This document shows, piece after piece, positions 41,601-49,010 of a stretch of 64,000 nucleotides of DNA. How positions within the stretch are numbered: position 1 is the first letter of the stretch; each line of letters begins with the position of its first letter. This DNA comes from Flavobacterium jumunjinense. GTDB lineage: Bacteria; Bacteroidota; Bacteroidia; Flavobacteriales; Flavobacteriaceae. The position numbers were made by a program, and so were the translations under genes. The stretch covers positions 3,224,001 through 3,288,000 of the forward strand of contig NZ_CP091285.1 of assembly GCF_021650975.2 (NCBI RefSeq), in the 5' to 3' direction. The notes beneath the pieces are model-generated. The model did no database searches. It saw nothing but the letters and a program-made list of their open reading frames with translations, and had not been told where the DNA came from.

Positions 41601-42236
41601 TCATTTATTAAAAACATCCAAATTCCATTTTTTCGGATTATCAATAATATATTGTGAAATATTCTCATACGCATTTGGATTCCGTATAATATGATCATGA
41701 AATCGTGCCTGCCAACCAAAATCAGGATTAATACGTCGTGCCCGAACCGTCACCGCAGATTTAAACCCACGAATAATCGATGCCAAATTTTTGGATTGGG
41801 GTCCAAATTGGTTTTTGTATACATTACCGTTACCATGCATCGCGTCACCATTACCATGTATTGTGGATACGCCATTTATGGCGTCTCTACCATTAAATTC
41901 ATTATTACCAATAAAAATAATCCCATGAAAATGATTAGGCATTACGATAAATTCCCCCAATTCCAAATGCATATCAGGTCTGATTTGTGGTGTTTTTATC
42001 CATTCTTCTGCCACGATTTTTCCAATTTCTGACGGCACCATCTGTAGAGACGCCATGCTTGGCGTCTCTACTACAACACATGGCATCTCTTCAATACATG
42101 GCGTCTCTTCAATGCTACCAAAAAAATGTTCCCTATTTGCAGTACAAATCGTTACAAAATACACCGCCTTTTGCCCATAATCCCAATGTTGCAATCGGGT
42201 GGATTCTATTCTATATTTGTTATTGAATTTTGTCAT
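41601..42236 (-). CDS. Second RAYT with inserted palindromes
   Basis: A 211-residue RAYT closely related to the one at 38017. Shared blocks are YFVTICTANREHFFG, MPNHFHGIIFIGNNEFN (HFH at about residue 100), FGPQSKNLASIIRGFKSAVT and NISQYIIDNPKKW. Extra residues occur at two places: after HFFGSIE (TPCIEEMPCVVVETPSMASL) and after GNNEFN (GRDAINGVSTIHGNGDAMHG). Both come from palindrome-related DNA (42044-42071 and 41869-41884). The second lies at the same place as the insertion in the operon copy. It is just upstream of, and in the same direction as, the R-M operon, separated from it by the palindrome array. Confidence 0.88.
   Translation of the reverse strand: MTKFNNKYRIESTRLQHWDYGQKAVYFVTICTANREHFFGSIEETPCIEEMPCVVVETPSMASLQMVPSEIGKIVAEEWIKTPQIRPDMHLELGEFIVMPNHFHGIIFIGNNEFNGRDAINGVSTIHGNGDAMHGNGNVYKNQFGPQSKNLASIIRGFKSAVTVRARRINPDFGWQARFHDHIIRNPNAYENISQYIIDNPKKWNLDVFNK
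41869..41884. repeat. Palindrome inside the second RAYT, site B
   Basis: ACGCCAT-tt-ATGGCGT, extended by imperfect GAT.. and ..CTC arms. It lies at the position where the other RAYT has its three copies. Confidence 0.75.
42044..42071. repeat. Palindrome inside the second RAYT, site A
   Basis: GTAGAGACGCCA-tgct-TGGCGTCTCTAC, 12-bp perfect arms. Half copies follow (ACATGGCATCTCTTC, ACATGGCGTCTCTTC). This region encodes the extra TPC/MPC/TPSMASL residues between HFFG and the conserved EIGKIVAEEW. Confidence 0.82.
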
Positions 42237-42302
42237 AAATATTGAAGAGGATGGCTTGTAGTAATGTTAGTAATATTAAGCAATTTTATACAGAAATTAA
42301 TT

Positions 42303-43409
42303 TTAATTTCCAGTTTCAAATACTAATATTAATGAGGCATTTTGATTATCTAGAAATGTTTTAGAAGAACTTCCTAAAGGCATATTTATAGCTACAGTAA
42401 ATTTCTTAGCTATCTTTAAACCAGTATTGAGTTGAAATAAACTAAATTTATTATCATTTATTTTATCTGAAAATTTGCTACCTCCATTATAATAGGACAA
42501 CTTTCCTGATACAAATAATGTGGCTAAATCAGCATCTTTCTTATTTTGTAGTAAATCAAAACTAACATAAATGGATGACGAAATTTCATTGTAAAAAAAA
42601 GTGTCCTGTAAGTTAGTATTGTTTTTAGCATCATCTAAATGAAATCTTGTTTCGAGAGGCATATATACAACTACCGAATTATTATCAAAGTATTTCCAGT
42701 TTGAATAGAATAGCGTATAAGTTAACCCAACATTAAATAAACCACCTCTAGGAATTTTATCGGCAATTGTTTTAGTGGCAATAGTATCATTGTTTTGAGT
42801 AATGGTAGAAGCTATATTAATTTTTAAAGGTAAATAGCTATTAAAAAAAGGAAAAACAGCAGTAAGTATTGAGGAATTTAATGTGTTTGAACCATTAAAA
42901 TTATTATGATAAGTAACATCTTTTATAAATGAAATTTTTTTTTCTCCTTCTACACTCTCTAAATAAAATCGTTGGGCTTGAGCTAAACTTCTTAACGGAA
43001 AAAATCTTCTTAAAAATTTTGGAGAACCATCTAATGAATTAATAGCTCCAAAATAATCTCTAGCTTTTTGATAATCTTTTATTTTCTTTGTTAGTTCTAT
43101 ACTATTTTTATTTATGGAATCTGCATTATTAGAGTTTTTTATTATAATGTTTCTTCTTTTTTGTAATTCTATAATAGAATCGATACATATTTTTTGAAAT
43201 CGATAAGCAGCATTAGGATCAACGATCGTATCAGTAATTTTTAATAGCTCATGATTTTCATTATTAAATACTATTGTATCTTCTATGAATATTGTTTTTT
43301 TTATGTTCTTATAATTGGCACTATAGTTTTTATTAATAGATTGAACCAGTTGCGCATTCATTTTTACACTTAAAAATAGTACTAGAAGTAGAAGTAATAA
43401 TTTTTTCAT
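42303..43409 (-). CDS. Unknown secreted protein, possible outer-membrane barrel
   Basis: A 368-residue protein with signal peptide KKLLLLLLVLFLSVKMNAQ. Residues 60-130 are helical. The C-terminal half has alternating beta patterns (GGLFNVGLTYTLFYSNWKYF; SIYVSFDLLQNKKDADLATLFVSGKLSYYNGG) consistent with a small barrel or beta sandwich. No name can be assigned. It is followed by an empty stretch of ~200 bases, then the next gene starts after a terminator. Confidence 0.65.
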   Translation of the reverse strand: MKKLLLLLLVLFLSVKMNAQLVQSINKNYSANYKNIKKTIFIEDTIVFNNENHELLKITDTIVDPNAAYRFQKICIDSIIELQKRRNIIIKNSNNADSINKNSIELTKKIKDYQKARDYFGAINSLDGSPKFLRRFFPLRSLAQAQRFYLESVEGEKKISFIKDVTYHNNFNGSNTLNSSILTAVFPFFNSYLPLKINIASTITQNNDTIATKTIADKIPRGGLFNVGLTYTLFYSNWKYFDNNSVVVYMPLETRFHLDDAKNNTNLQDTFFYNEISSSIYVSFDLLQNKKDADLATLFVSGKLSYYNGGSKFSDKINDNKFSLFQLNTGLKIAKKFTVAINMPLGSSSKTFLDNQNASLILVFETGN

Positions 43410-43565
43410 AATTGTTGTTTTTAATTTGTCATAAAATTAAGGGTTAAATAAAAGCCAGTCAATACGTATTTATACCTATTTTTGACCCTTTTTTACGTTT
43501 TTTTGTACGTATTTATACGTACATGAGGTGTTTTTTGATGAAAAATGAAATAATAAAACACAAAA

Positions 43566-43605
43566 AAAACTCCCTGCTGTAAAAAACAACAAGGAGTTTA
43601 AAAAA
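43566..43605 (-). terminator. Terminator of the 43620 gene
   Basis: AAACTCC pairs with GGAGTTT around an imperfectly paired loop (CTGCTGT against ACAACAA), with T runs on the minus strand. It is 15 bases beyond the stop codon. Confidence 0.65.
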
Positions 43606-43619
43606 AGACTCTCATAAGA

Positions 43620-44369
43620 TTATAAAACCTCCAAAACATGTAAAACATTATACGATTCATTTTTTAAAGAATACTGCACCCCATTAATCTCTTGATAAAA
43701 AGTAATACCAATTAAAAAAAGTTGCACACCCGTACCTGTTGGCACACTACTAGGCGTAAGAGTCGGAGAAACAGCCGTTAAATTAATCGGAAGATTAACC
43801 ACAGGACTATAAGCCAATTCAGAAACCTCCGTTTCAAAATCAATAGCCAAAACAGCACTCTGTAAACTCACATGCGTAGCCCCTTGAGGAAATTGCAACT
43901 GCTCAGCAGCAACAAAATCAGTAATACTAATACTTCCTGTTGCAGTGTCTAGCACATGAGGAGCAAAAAACACACTCTTAAAAGGACCATTCGCATTAAA
44001 ATCAAACCCCTTTAAAGCCAGTTTCCCTTCAGCACTCGTTAAACCAACACCCACTTTTCGCAAACCCCTAGCCGAAACCAAATCTAAATTTTTAATGCGC
44101 GACATCGTGCCCAACAAACGACTAGAAAGCTTACTATCCTTAGCCTTAAAAACCAAATTCCCTAAAGCCAAACGAAGCACTTTTCCACTCGTGCCACTAT
44201 GCCCAAACTCATTGTTGTTCTCACGAGTACGAACAAAATTCGCATCATTCTCAATACGCTCCTTAGAAATGCCCCCTTTTCTACGAACATAATTCTTCCC
44301 GTCTTTCTTGTAGAAGGTTAAGTCCTCAACCGTACCTTCAATCTTGATAATTCCATTAGCTTTTGCCAT
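43620..44369 (-). CDS. Unknown protein, conserved type in Flavobacteria
   Basis: A 249-residue protein without a signal peptide: MAKANGIIKIEGTVEDLTFY, KKDGKNYVRRKGGISKERI, ENDANFVRTRENNNEFGHSG. The N-terminal third looks like a strand-rich DNA- or filament-associated domain, the rest like a beta-sandwich with hydrophobic strands. I know proteins with this beginning from other Flavobacterium genomes as conserved hypotheticals, sometimes near small HTH proteins as here (44981). The beginning also resembles phage or contractile-injection structural proteins in style. The function is not known. Confidence 0.6.
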   Translation of the reverse strand: MAKANGIIKIEGTVEDLTFYKKDGKNYVRRKGGISKERIENDANFVRTRENNNEFGHSGTSGKVLRLALGNLVFKAKDSKLSSRLLGTMSRIKNLDLVSARGLRKVGVGLTSAEGKLALKGFDFNANGPFKSVFFAPHVLDTATGSISITDFVAAEQLQFPQGATHVSLQSAVLAIDFETEVSELAYSPVVNLPINLTAVSPTLTPSSVPTGTGVQLFLIGITFYQEINGVQYSLKNESYNVLHVLEVL

Positions 44370-44588
44370 GATATAATAAATTTAAAATGAAACAATAAGG
44401 TGATCTCAAAATCACTTGCTAAACCCAAATCAAGCACAATGCCAAAACCAAAAAAAAATAACCCACCAGTGCCGTAACTATCTAATAATGCCTTTTTTGC
44501 CGAAAAAGGCCAAAAGCGATCTTAAAAATATGTTAATAGATAATTCCTACAAATAAATGGAATGAAAATTGCATGATGAAAAATTACT

Positions 44589-44676
44589 AAGCCGTATCAA
44601 AGCCGTATCAAAGCCGTATCAAAGCCGTATTAAAGCCGTATCAAAGCCGAGGATAAGTGGAGGATAAGTGGAGGAT
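44589..44676. repeat. Eight 11-bp tandem units that change mid-array
   Basis: AAGCCGTATCA occurs five times (one unit TTA for TCA), then a hybrid AAGCCGAGGAT, then AAGTGGAGGAT twice: 88 bases in all. The last unit's final bases (AT) are shared with the left inverted repeat of the element that follows. Confidence 0.9.
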
Positions 44677-44929
44677 ACCATTTGTAACTTGAATTTACTG
44701 TAAAAGAAAATGATAATTTTTTTCTTGATATGAAATCCCCATAAACGAGTAGTTTGCGTATGCAAACACTCATGATTAAAAAAGGGATACCATATGTTAC
44801 CGCTAAAAAACAAAGTTTAAACATATAAAATATAAAACCAAAGCATAGCATCGCTACGTTTTTATTCTATATTAAAATAGCGAGGAAAAAAAGGTTTTTA
44901 TTGCAGTAAATTCAAGTTGCAAATGGTAT
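44675..44929. mobile_element. Candidate MITE with ~33-bp inverted ends
   Basis: ATACCATTTGTAACTTGAAT then TTACTGTAAAA (left) and the reverse complement of ATACCATTTGCAACTTGAAT then TTACTGCAATAAAA (right, 44896-44929). About 255 bases long with no coding capacity. A single-end copy (TTTTATTACAGTAAATTCAA, then GGTATAA) occurs at about 45374-45400. No clear target-site duplication is seen. Confidence 0.55.
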
Positions 44930-44980
44930 AAGACCCCATTAAGAAAAAAAGGAAGTAAAACAAACAAAAAACAGAACAAC

Positions 44981-45169
44981 ATGAACAGAATTTGCATTTA
45001 CCCAAAAGACATACAACGAATAACAGGAAAAAGCGAAAGACAATGCAGAAACATCATTGCCAAAATAAAAAACCAATTAAACAAACAAAAACACCAAGTA
45101 GTCACATTAGAAGAATTTTGCGAATACATGGGATTAGAAATGAATCAAATACTACAATTCATGAAATAG
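44981..45169 (+). CDS. Small HTH-like DNA-binding protein
   Basis: A 62-residue protein: MNRICIYPKDIQRITGKSER, QCRNIIAKIKNQLNKQKHQV, VTLEEFCEYMGLEMNQILQF. The pattern of ..IQRITGKSERQCRNII.. resembles a helix-turn-helix of the type found in small Flavobacteriaceae regulators, with a second helical part (EEFCEYMGLE). The ATG follows an A-rich purine stretch. It may control nearby genes (43620 or the mobile region); this is inference. Confidence 0.6.
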   Translation: MNRICIYPKDIQRITGKSERQCRNIIAKIKNQLNKQKHQVVTLEEFCEYMGLEMNQILQFMK

Positions 45170-45477
45170 CACAAACAGCTTGTTATAACACAAATAAGAA
45201 CTAAAAAAAGACAGACAATAATCACCGTAGACAGCAGTGTTCAGTCTCAGTATTCAGTTTTTCAAGTTTACGAGTAATCAATCTATTAAAATCAGTAGAA
45301 TCAGCGTGCCAAGATAAACAGTGTTCAGTCTCAGCATTTATTATATATCCAAATAACGAGGAATAAACAGCCTTTTTATTACAGTAAATTCAAGGTATAA
45401 ATGCTAATAGTTAGTAAAAATTATCAAAATAGTTCTAACTTTGTTTCCGAAAACAACGAAGTGAATTCTTATAAAAT
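45170..45477. other. Intergenic region with dispersed repeat phrases
   Basis: No gene. GTGTTCAGTCTCAGTATTCAG and GTGTTCAGTCTCAGCATTTA (about 45236 and 45320) enclose AAAATCAGTAGAATCAGCGTG. The same phrases return at 46667-46740 and 47761-47850. One MITE end lies at 45374-45400, then the promoter of the next gene. Confidence 0.55.
45411..45443 (+). promoter_or_regulatory. Promoter of the 45478 gene
   Basis: TTAG (45411-45414), 21 bases, then TAACTTTG (45436-45443), an exact TAnnTTTG. The ATG is 34 bases on. Confidence 0.5.
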
Positions 45478-46356
45478 ATGAAAAAATACTGCTTTTTATT
45501 ACTATCGCTACTTTCGGTAGCTGTATATTCTCAGGATACATTAACCTATTGCTTTAAATCGGATAAAATACCGTTTCCCTTTACTTTTAAAAAAGTAGCA
45601 ATGGGCAACAAAACGTATATGGCAAATACTTTAGAAACTCGATTTCATTTAGATATGGATGCAGAAATAGAAGATGAGAAAGACTTTAATGAACTATTGA
45701 GAAACGTTGAAAGCATTAGTTATACTTATAATGAAAGTATTTTAACATTTAATGAAAAACAGCCATTGCTAGACCATACTACTACATTAAAAGAATATGA
45801 TTTAGAATTGAACGGTTTAGAATCTAATGAAATAGAAAACATAAATTATTCTTATAAAAAAGATTCGGTTACTGTACAAATGAGTATCGTATCTTTTCTA
45901 CCAGAATATCAAAAAGAGGAGAGAATAAAAACCTATAAACAGGATCGCCTAGTAATTGACCATGATTTCAATACTTTATTCTTTTTTTGTCAAAATTTAC
46001 ATAAGTGGAACCATCAATATATCGAAGTAGAATTTAGACGTCAGTTTAGTGTTCGAAGCGGAATGAAGAAATTGTTGAAATTAGGAAAAAAGACTATTCG
46101 ACAATTTGAAAAAGATATAGAAGTAAACAGAATTGTATTAGTAAGAAATGAAAACATTGAAGATATTATAAAAGAAGAAGATGCAGAAGATTATCTAGAT
46201 ATTGAGTTTGAATTCAATGTTGATAATGATGGAAATATTGTAAGACTTACTGCTTTTGATGAATTTAGTGACACTATCGATTTTGATTGGTACAAAAATG
46301 AAAAATGTACTACCGATATAATTAAGCTTTTGCTAACTAAAATTAAAAAGAATTGA
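45478..46356 (+). CDS. Unknown secreted protein
   Basis: A 292-residue protein with signal peptide MKKYCFLLLSLLSVAVYSQ. The mature part is acidic and Tyr/Asn/Glu-rich, with a Lys/Arg-rich stretch in the middle (RSGMKKLLKLGKKTIRQFEK). No domain is recognisable. It has its own promoter and no close operon partner. Function unknown. Confidence 0.68.
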   Translation: MKKYCFLLLSLLSVAVYSQDTLTYCFKSDKIPFPFTFKKVAMGNKTYMANTLETRFHLDMDAEIEDEKDFNELLRNVESISYTYNESILTFNEKQPLLDHTTTLKEYDLELNGLESNEIENINYSYKKDSVTVQMSIVSFLPEYQKEERIKTYKQDRLVIDHDFNTLFFFCQNLHKWNHQYIEVEFRRQFSVRSGMKKLLKLGKKTIRQFEKDIEVNRIVLVRNENIEDIIKEEDAEDYLDIEFEFNVDNDGNIVRLTAFDEFSDTIDFDWYKNEKCTTDIIKLLLTKIKKN

Positions 46357-46478
46357 TTTTTTCATTGCAATTAAGAATGTTAAAATGAATTAATAGTAGA
46401 GTGGGTAGAGGTTGTTTTGTTAGTAGAACAAAGTTTGTAGGTAACTATTCAATATATAAATAGACAAATAAAATAACT

Positions 46479-46658
46479 ATGCGTTTTTTAAGAAATATAG
46501 GTGTTAGAATACTGTTAGGTCTAATGTTGTCAGGTATGGTATTTGACTTAGTAGAACCAAATTTAGAAACTACTGTTCCATTGATTCTTTTTAAAATTAT
46601 TGTAGCTTGTGTTTTCTATTATTTTCTTACTATATACGTTAATAGCAGAAAAAGCTAA
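46479..46658 (+). CDS. Small two-pass membrane protein (59 aa)
   Basis: A short ORF starting MRFLRNIGVRILLGLMLSGM, continuing through VFDLVEPNLETT, and ending LFKIIVACVFYYFLTIYVNS RKS. Two hydrophobic segments are joined by a short acidic loop, and the ends are basic. It uses the same codon style as its neighbours and lies alone in the gap between two real genes. The family is unknown. Confidence 0.55.
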   Translation: MRFLRNIGVRILLGLMLSGMVFDLVEPNLETTVPLILFKIIVACVFYYFLTIYVNSRKS

Positions 46659-46752
46659 AGTGTAGATGCAATGTTCAGTTTACAATTTTCCGAGTAGTTA
46701 GTCTACAAAATTCACTAAATTAGCATTCCAAAACACCAAGCAAAACAACCCC

Positions 46753-47751
46753 ATGGATTCTTTTACACAAATTGTTTTAGGTATTGCTACAGCAGAAGTA
46801 GTAGCAGGCAAAAAACTGCAAAACAAAACAGTGCTGTATGGAGCTATCTTAGGTACCATTCCCGATTTGGATATTCTTGTTGGTAAATTCATGAGCGATG
46901 TAGACGGTGTTGCAATTCACAGAGGACTAAGCCATTCATTGCTCTTTTTTTTAATTCTAGCACCGCTCTTAGGCAGATTGATTACAAAAATAGAAAAAGG
47001 AAAAATAGACTTTAAAACCGCATTTTGGATGTCTTTTTGGTGTTTAGCAACCCATGTTTTCTTGGATATGTTTACTTCTTGGGGCACTCAAATTTTGTGG
47101 CCATTACACTATAGATTTGCTTTAAAAACGATATTCGTAATCGACCCATTGTACACCATTCCCTTATTCATTTCACTAATATACGTTTGGAAAAATAAAG
47201 AACACAGTATTCGAAAAAAATACGTGTACAAAGGCATATGCATTAGTTCGGGTTATTTACTACTAACATGTATTTTAAAATTAGTAGCCGTACATCAGTT
47301 TGAAAAAGCATTGAAACAACAAAACATAAGCTACCAAGAACTCATAGTAAAACCGACCGCTTTTAATACCATTCTTTGGAATGCCAATATTGCAACCACA
47401 GAGGGCTATTTTTTAGGGGATTATTCTTTCTTTGACACCCAACCCATTTCTTTTACTTTCTATGCTAAGAATAGCGCTTTAGAAGAAAAACTGAAAGCGA
47501 CTCAAGACTTCCAAAAACTAAAACAAATTAGTGAAGGTTGGTATTTAGTTACAGAAAAGAAGGATAGTCTGTATTGTAACGATTTGCGCTTTGGTTTATT
47601 GAACGACAACCCCAAACAACCCCAATTTGCTTTTAGTTATGTATTCGTATCCGCTAATAATGGAAAATTGGAAGCCAAAGAAGTTCCTAAAGAAAAACGC
47701 GATGGAAAGGCATTATTAAAAAAGATTTTCACACGCATTAAAGGCAATTGA
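46753..47751 (+). CDS. YdjM-like (DUF457) metal-dependent hydrolase membrane protein
   Basis: A 332-residue protein. The N terminus MDSFTQIVLGIATAEVVAGK, GAILGTIPDLDILVGKFMS and HRGLSHSLLFFLILAPLLGR is the DUF457 signature (PDxD and HRGxTHS motifs), which binds metal. Several membrane passes follow, plus CLATHVFLDMFTSWGTQILW (a second HxxxD motif). The C-terminal ~140 residues are soluble. The family is annotated as inner-membrane metal-dependent hydrolases; the substrate is unknown. Confidence 0.88.
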   Translation: MDSFTQIVLGIATAEVVAGKKLQNKTVLYGAILGTIPDLDILVGKFMSDVDGVAIHRGLSHSLLFFLILAPLLGRLITKIEKGKIDFKTAFWMSFWCLATHVFLDMFTSWGTQILWPLHYRFALKTIFVIDPLYTIPLFISLIYVWKNKEHSIRKKYVYKGICISSGYLLLTCILKLVAVHQFEKALKQQNISYQELIVKPTAFNTILWNANIATTEGYFLGDYSFFDTQPISFTFYAKNSALEEKLKATQDFQKLKQISEGWYLVTEKKDSLYCNDLRFGLLNDNPKQPQFAFSYVFVSANNGKLEAKEVPKEKRDGKALLKKIFTRIKGN

Positions 47752-47963
47752 TATTTTATAGTGTTCAGTTTGGGTGTTCAGTTTTTAAGTAATCTGCTAA
47801 AATCAGTAGAATCTGAGTGCTATAATAAATCAGTGCTTAATATCATTTTACTGTATTCAGCACGACAAGCTAATAGATAAATGATTCGTTACATTCATAA
47901 TTTTTGTATAACTATATAGTAATGAGTATTTTCATTTTAAATATGTTTTAGAATTATTTCAGC

Positions 47964-47971
47964 TATATTTG
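47964..47971 (+). promoter_or_regulatory. -7 element of the 47999 lipoprotein gene
   Basis: TATATTTG, exact TAnnTTTG, 27 bases before the ATG. The -33 TTG is not clearly present. Confidence 0.4.
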
Positions 47972-47998
47972 TAGCTAATTATTTATACTTGTTTTTAG

Positions 47999-48799
47999 AT
48001 GAAAAAACTACTTTATGTTCTTATTATTTTGAACGTTCTAATGGTCTCTTGTAATATTAATGATGAAAACGCAGACGCTTCAGAAGTTCCTCCTCCAAGG
48101 TCATACACTACTTATATTTCTCAAAATTCTGTAACACTGAATGGTCTTATCGATAATTCGAATAATTATTATCAAGGTGAAGGAACATATAAAGTTGGGT
48201 TCATTTTTAGAACAGGAGATATAAATGATTCAAGTAACGACCAAGTTATTTTAGTAAATGAGAATGTAGAATATACACATGATAAAAAGTATTTTAGTAC
48301 TATTATTGACGAATTAGAACCAAGCACAAAATATTTCTATACTTGTTTTACAAAAAACGGAAATTATCAAGAGTACGATTGGGAAGAATTTACTACATCA
48401 GCAACTCCTTGTAGCTATACACAAAATAATTATATTAGTATTTCAGGAGTTTGGCAAAGTACTTCTGTTCAAATATATGATCCTTCTTGTTGCGATGAAG
48501 GCAATTTTGGAATTAGATTTGGAGGTTGGCCAAATAATTATGAACTCAGCTTCAATGAATTAAACAACGGCTATCCAAAAACAGGTCAATATTTTGGTGT
48601 TAATAATGCATTCGATATTAGTGGTTATAATAGAGAAATTCTAAAATCGTCCAATCAACTATTAATTGAAAATAACTCAACACCAGAAACAGAATTATTT
48701 GTTGTGAATAATGGTACTACTTTAACATTCATTTTTTGTAATACAATCTTAAATAATGGTAAGATTTTGAACGGTAAAGTTTCAGTTGCTATTCCATAA
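47999..48799 (+). CDS. Lipoprotein with fibronectin-III-like domain
   Basis: A 266-residue lipoprotein (MKKLLYVLIILNVLMVSC, then NINDENAD). Residues 30-130 look like a fibronectin type III unit (SVTLNGLIDNSNNYYQGEGT, then YKVGFIFR and LEPSTKYFYTCFTKNG), common in Flavobacterium cell-surface lipoproteins. The rest is a second beta domain with Cys pairs (DPSCCDEGN). It is a single gene with a terminator right after it. Probably a surface-exposed binding protein; ligand unknown. Confidence 0.7.
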   Translation: MKKLLYVLIILNVLMVSCNINDENADASEVPPPRSYTTYISQNSVTLNGLIDNSNNYYQGEGTYKVGFIFRTGDINDSSNDQVILVNENVEYTHDKKYFSTIIDELEPSTKYFYTCFTKNGNYQEYDWEEFTTSATPCSYTQNNYISISGVWQSTSVQIYDPSCCDEGNFGIRFGGWPNNYELSFNELNNGYPKTGQYFGVNNAFDISGYNREILKSSNQLLIENNSTPETELFVVNNGTTLTFIFCNTILNNGKILNGKVSVAIP

Positions 48800-48822
48800 T
48801 TAAATTTTAAATAAAAAATCAT

Positions 48823-48856
48823 AACCGATTCAATTTTTTTTGAGTCGGTTTTTTTA
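48823..48856 (+). terminator. Terminator after the lipoprotein gene
   Basis: AACCGATTCAA pairs with TTGAGTCGGTT (one G-T pair) around a T-rich loop, followed by TTTTTTA. Confidence 0.8.
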
Positions 48857-48961
48857 TAGTCTTTCTTGAATAAAAATGAGATATTATTTCTCAAGATATA
48901 ATGTTCTTTCTCTTTATTTATAAGGAGAGAGCCATACAAAAGAGGCTATGCAATAATGAAA

Positions 48962-48992
48962 TTGTTTACAACAAAATAATATTATATTTTTG
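48962..48992 (+). promoter_or_regulatory. Promoter of the TPR-CHAT gene
   Basis: TTG (48962-48964), 20 bases, then TATTTTTG (48985-48992), an exact TAnnTTTG. The ATG follows 18 bases later. This is the best -33/-7 pair in the window. Confidence 0.6.
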
Positions 48993-49010
48993 TAACAACT
49001 AGCACCTATT

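Larger units (their letters stand above)
44370..44980. other. Intergenic region with 11-bp repeats and a MITE-like element
   Basis: No gene is seen in these 611 bases. They hold an array of 11-bp units (44589-44676), a candidate MITE with long inverted ends (44675-44929) and, inside it, the leader motif shared with 15481-15524 (44780-44826). Confidence 0.6.

Noticed and set aside
44589-44676. Replication-origin iterons
   Set aside because: 11-bp tandem units could suggest iterons, but there is no replication initiator gene and no plasmid context.
44589-44851. Minus-strand frames of 64 and 73 codons over the 11-bp repeats
   Set aside because: Repetitive ends (PLILGFDTALIRL) come from the tandem units; not genes.
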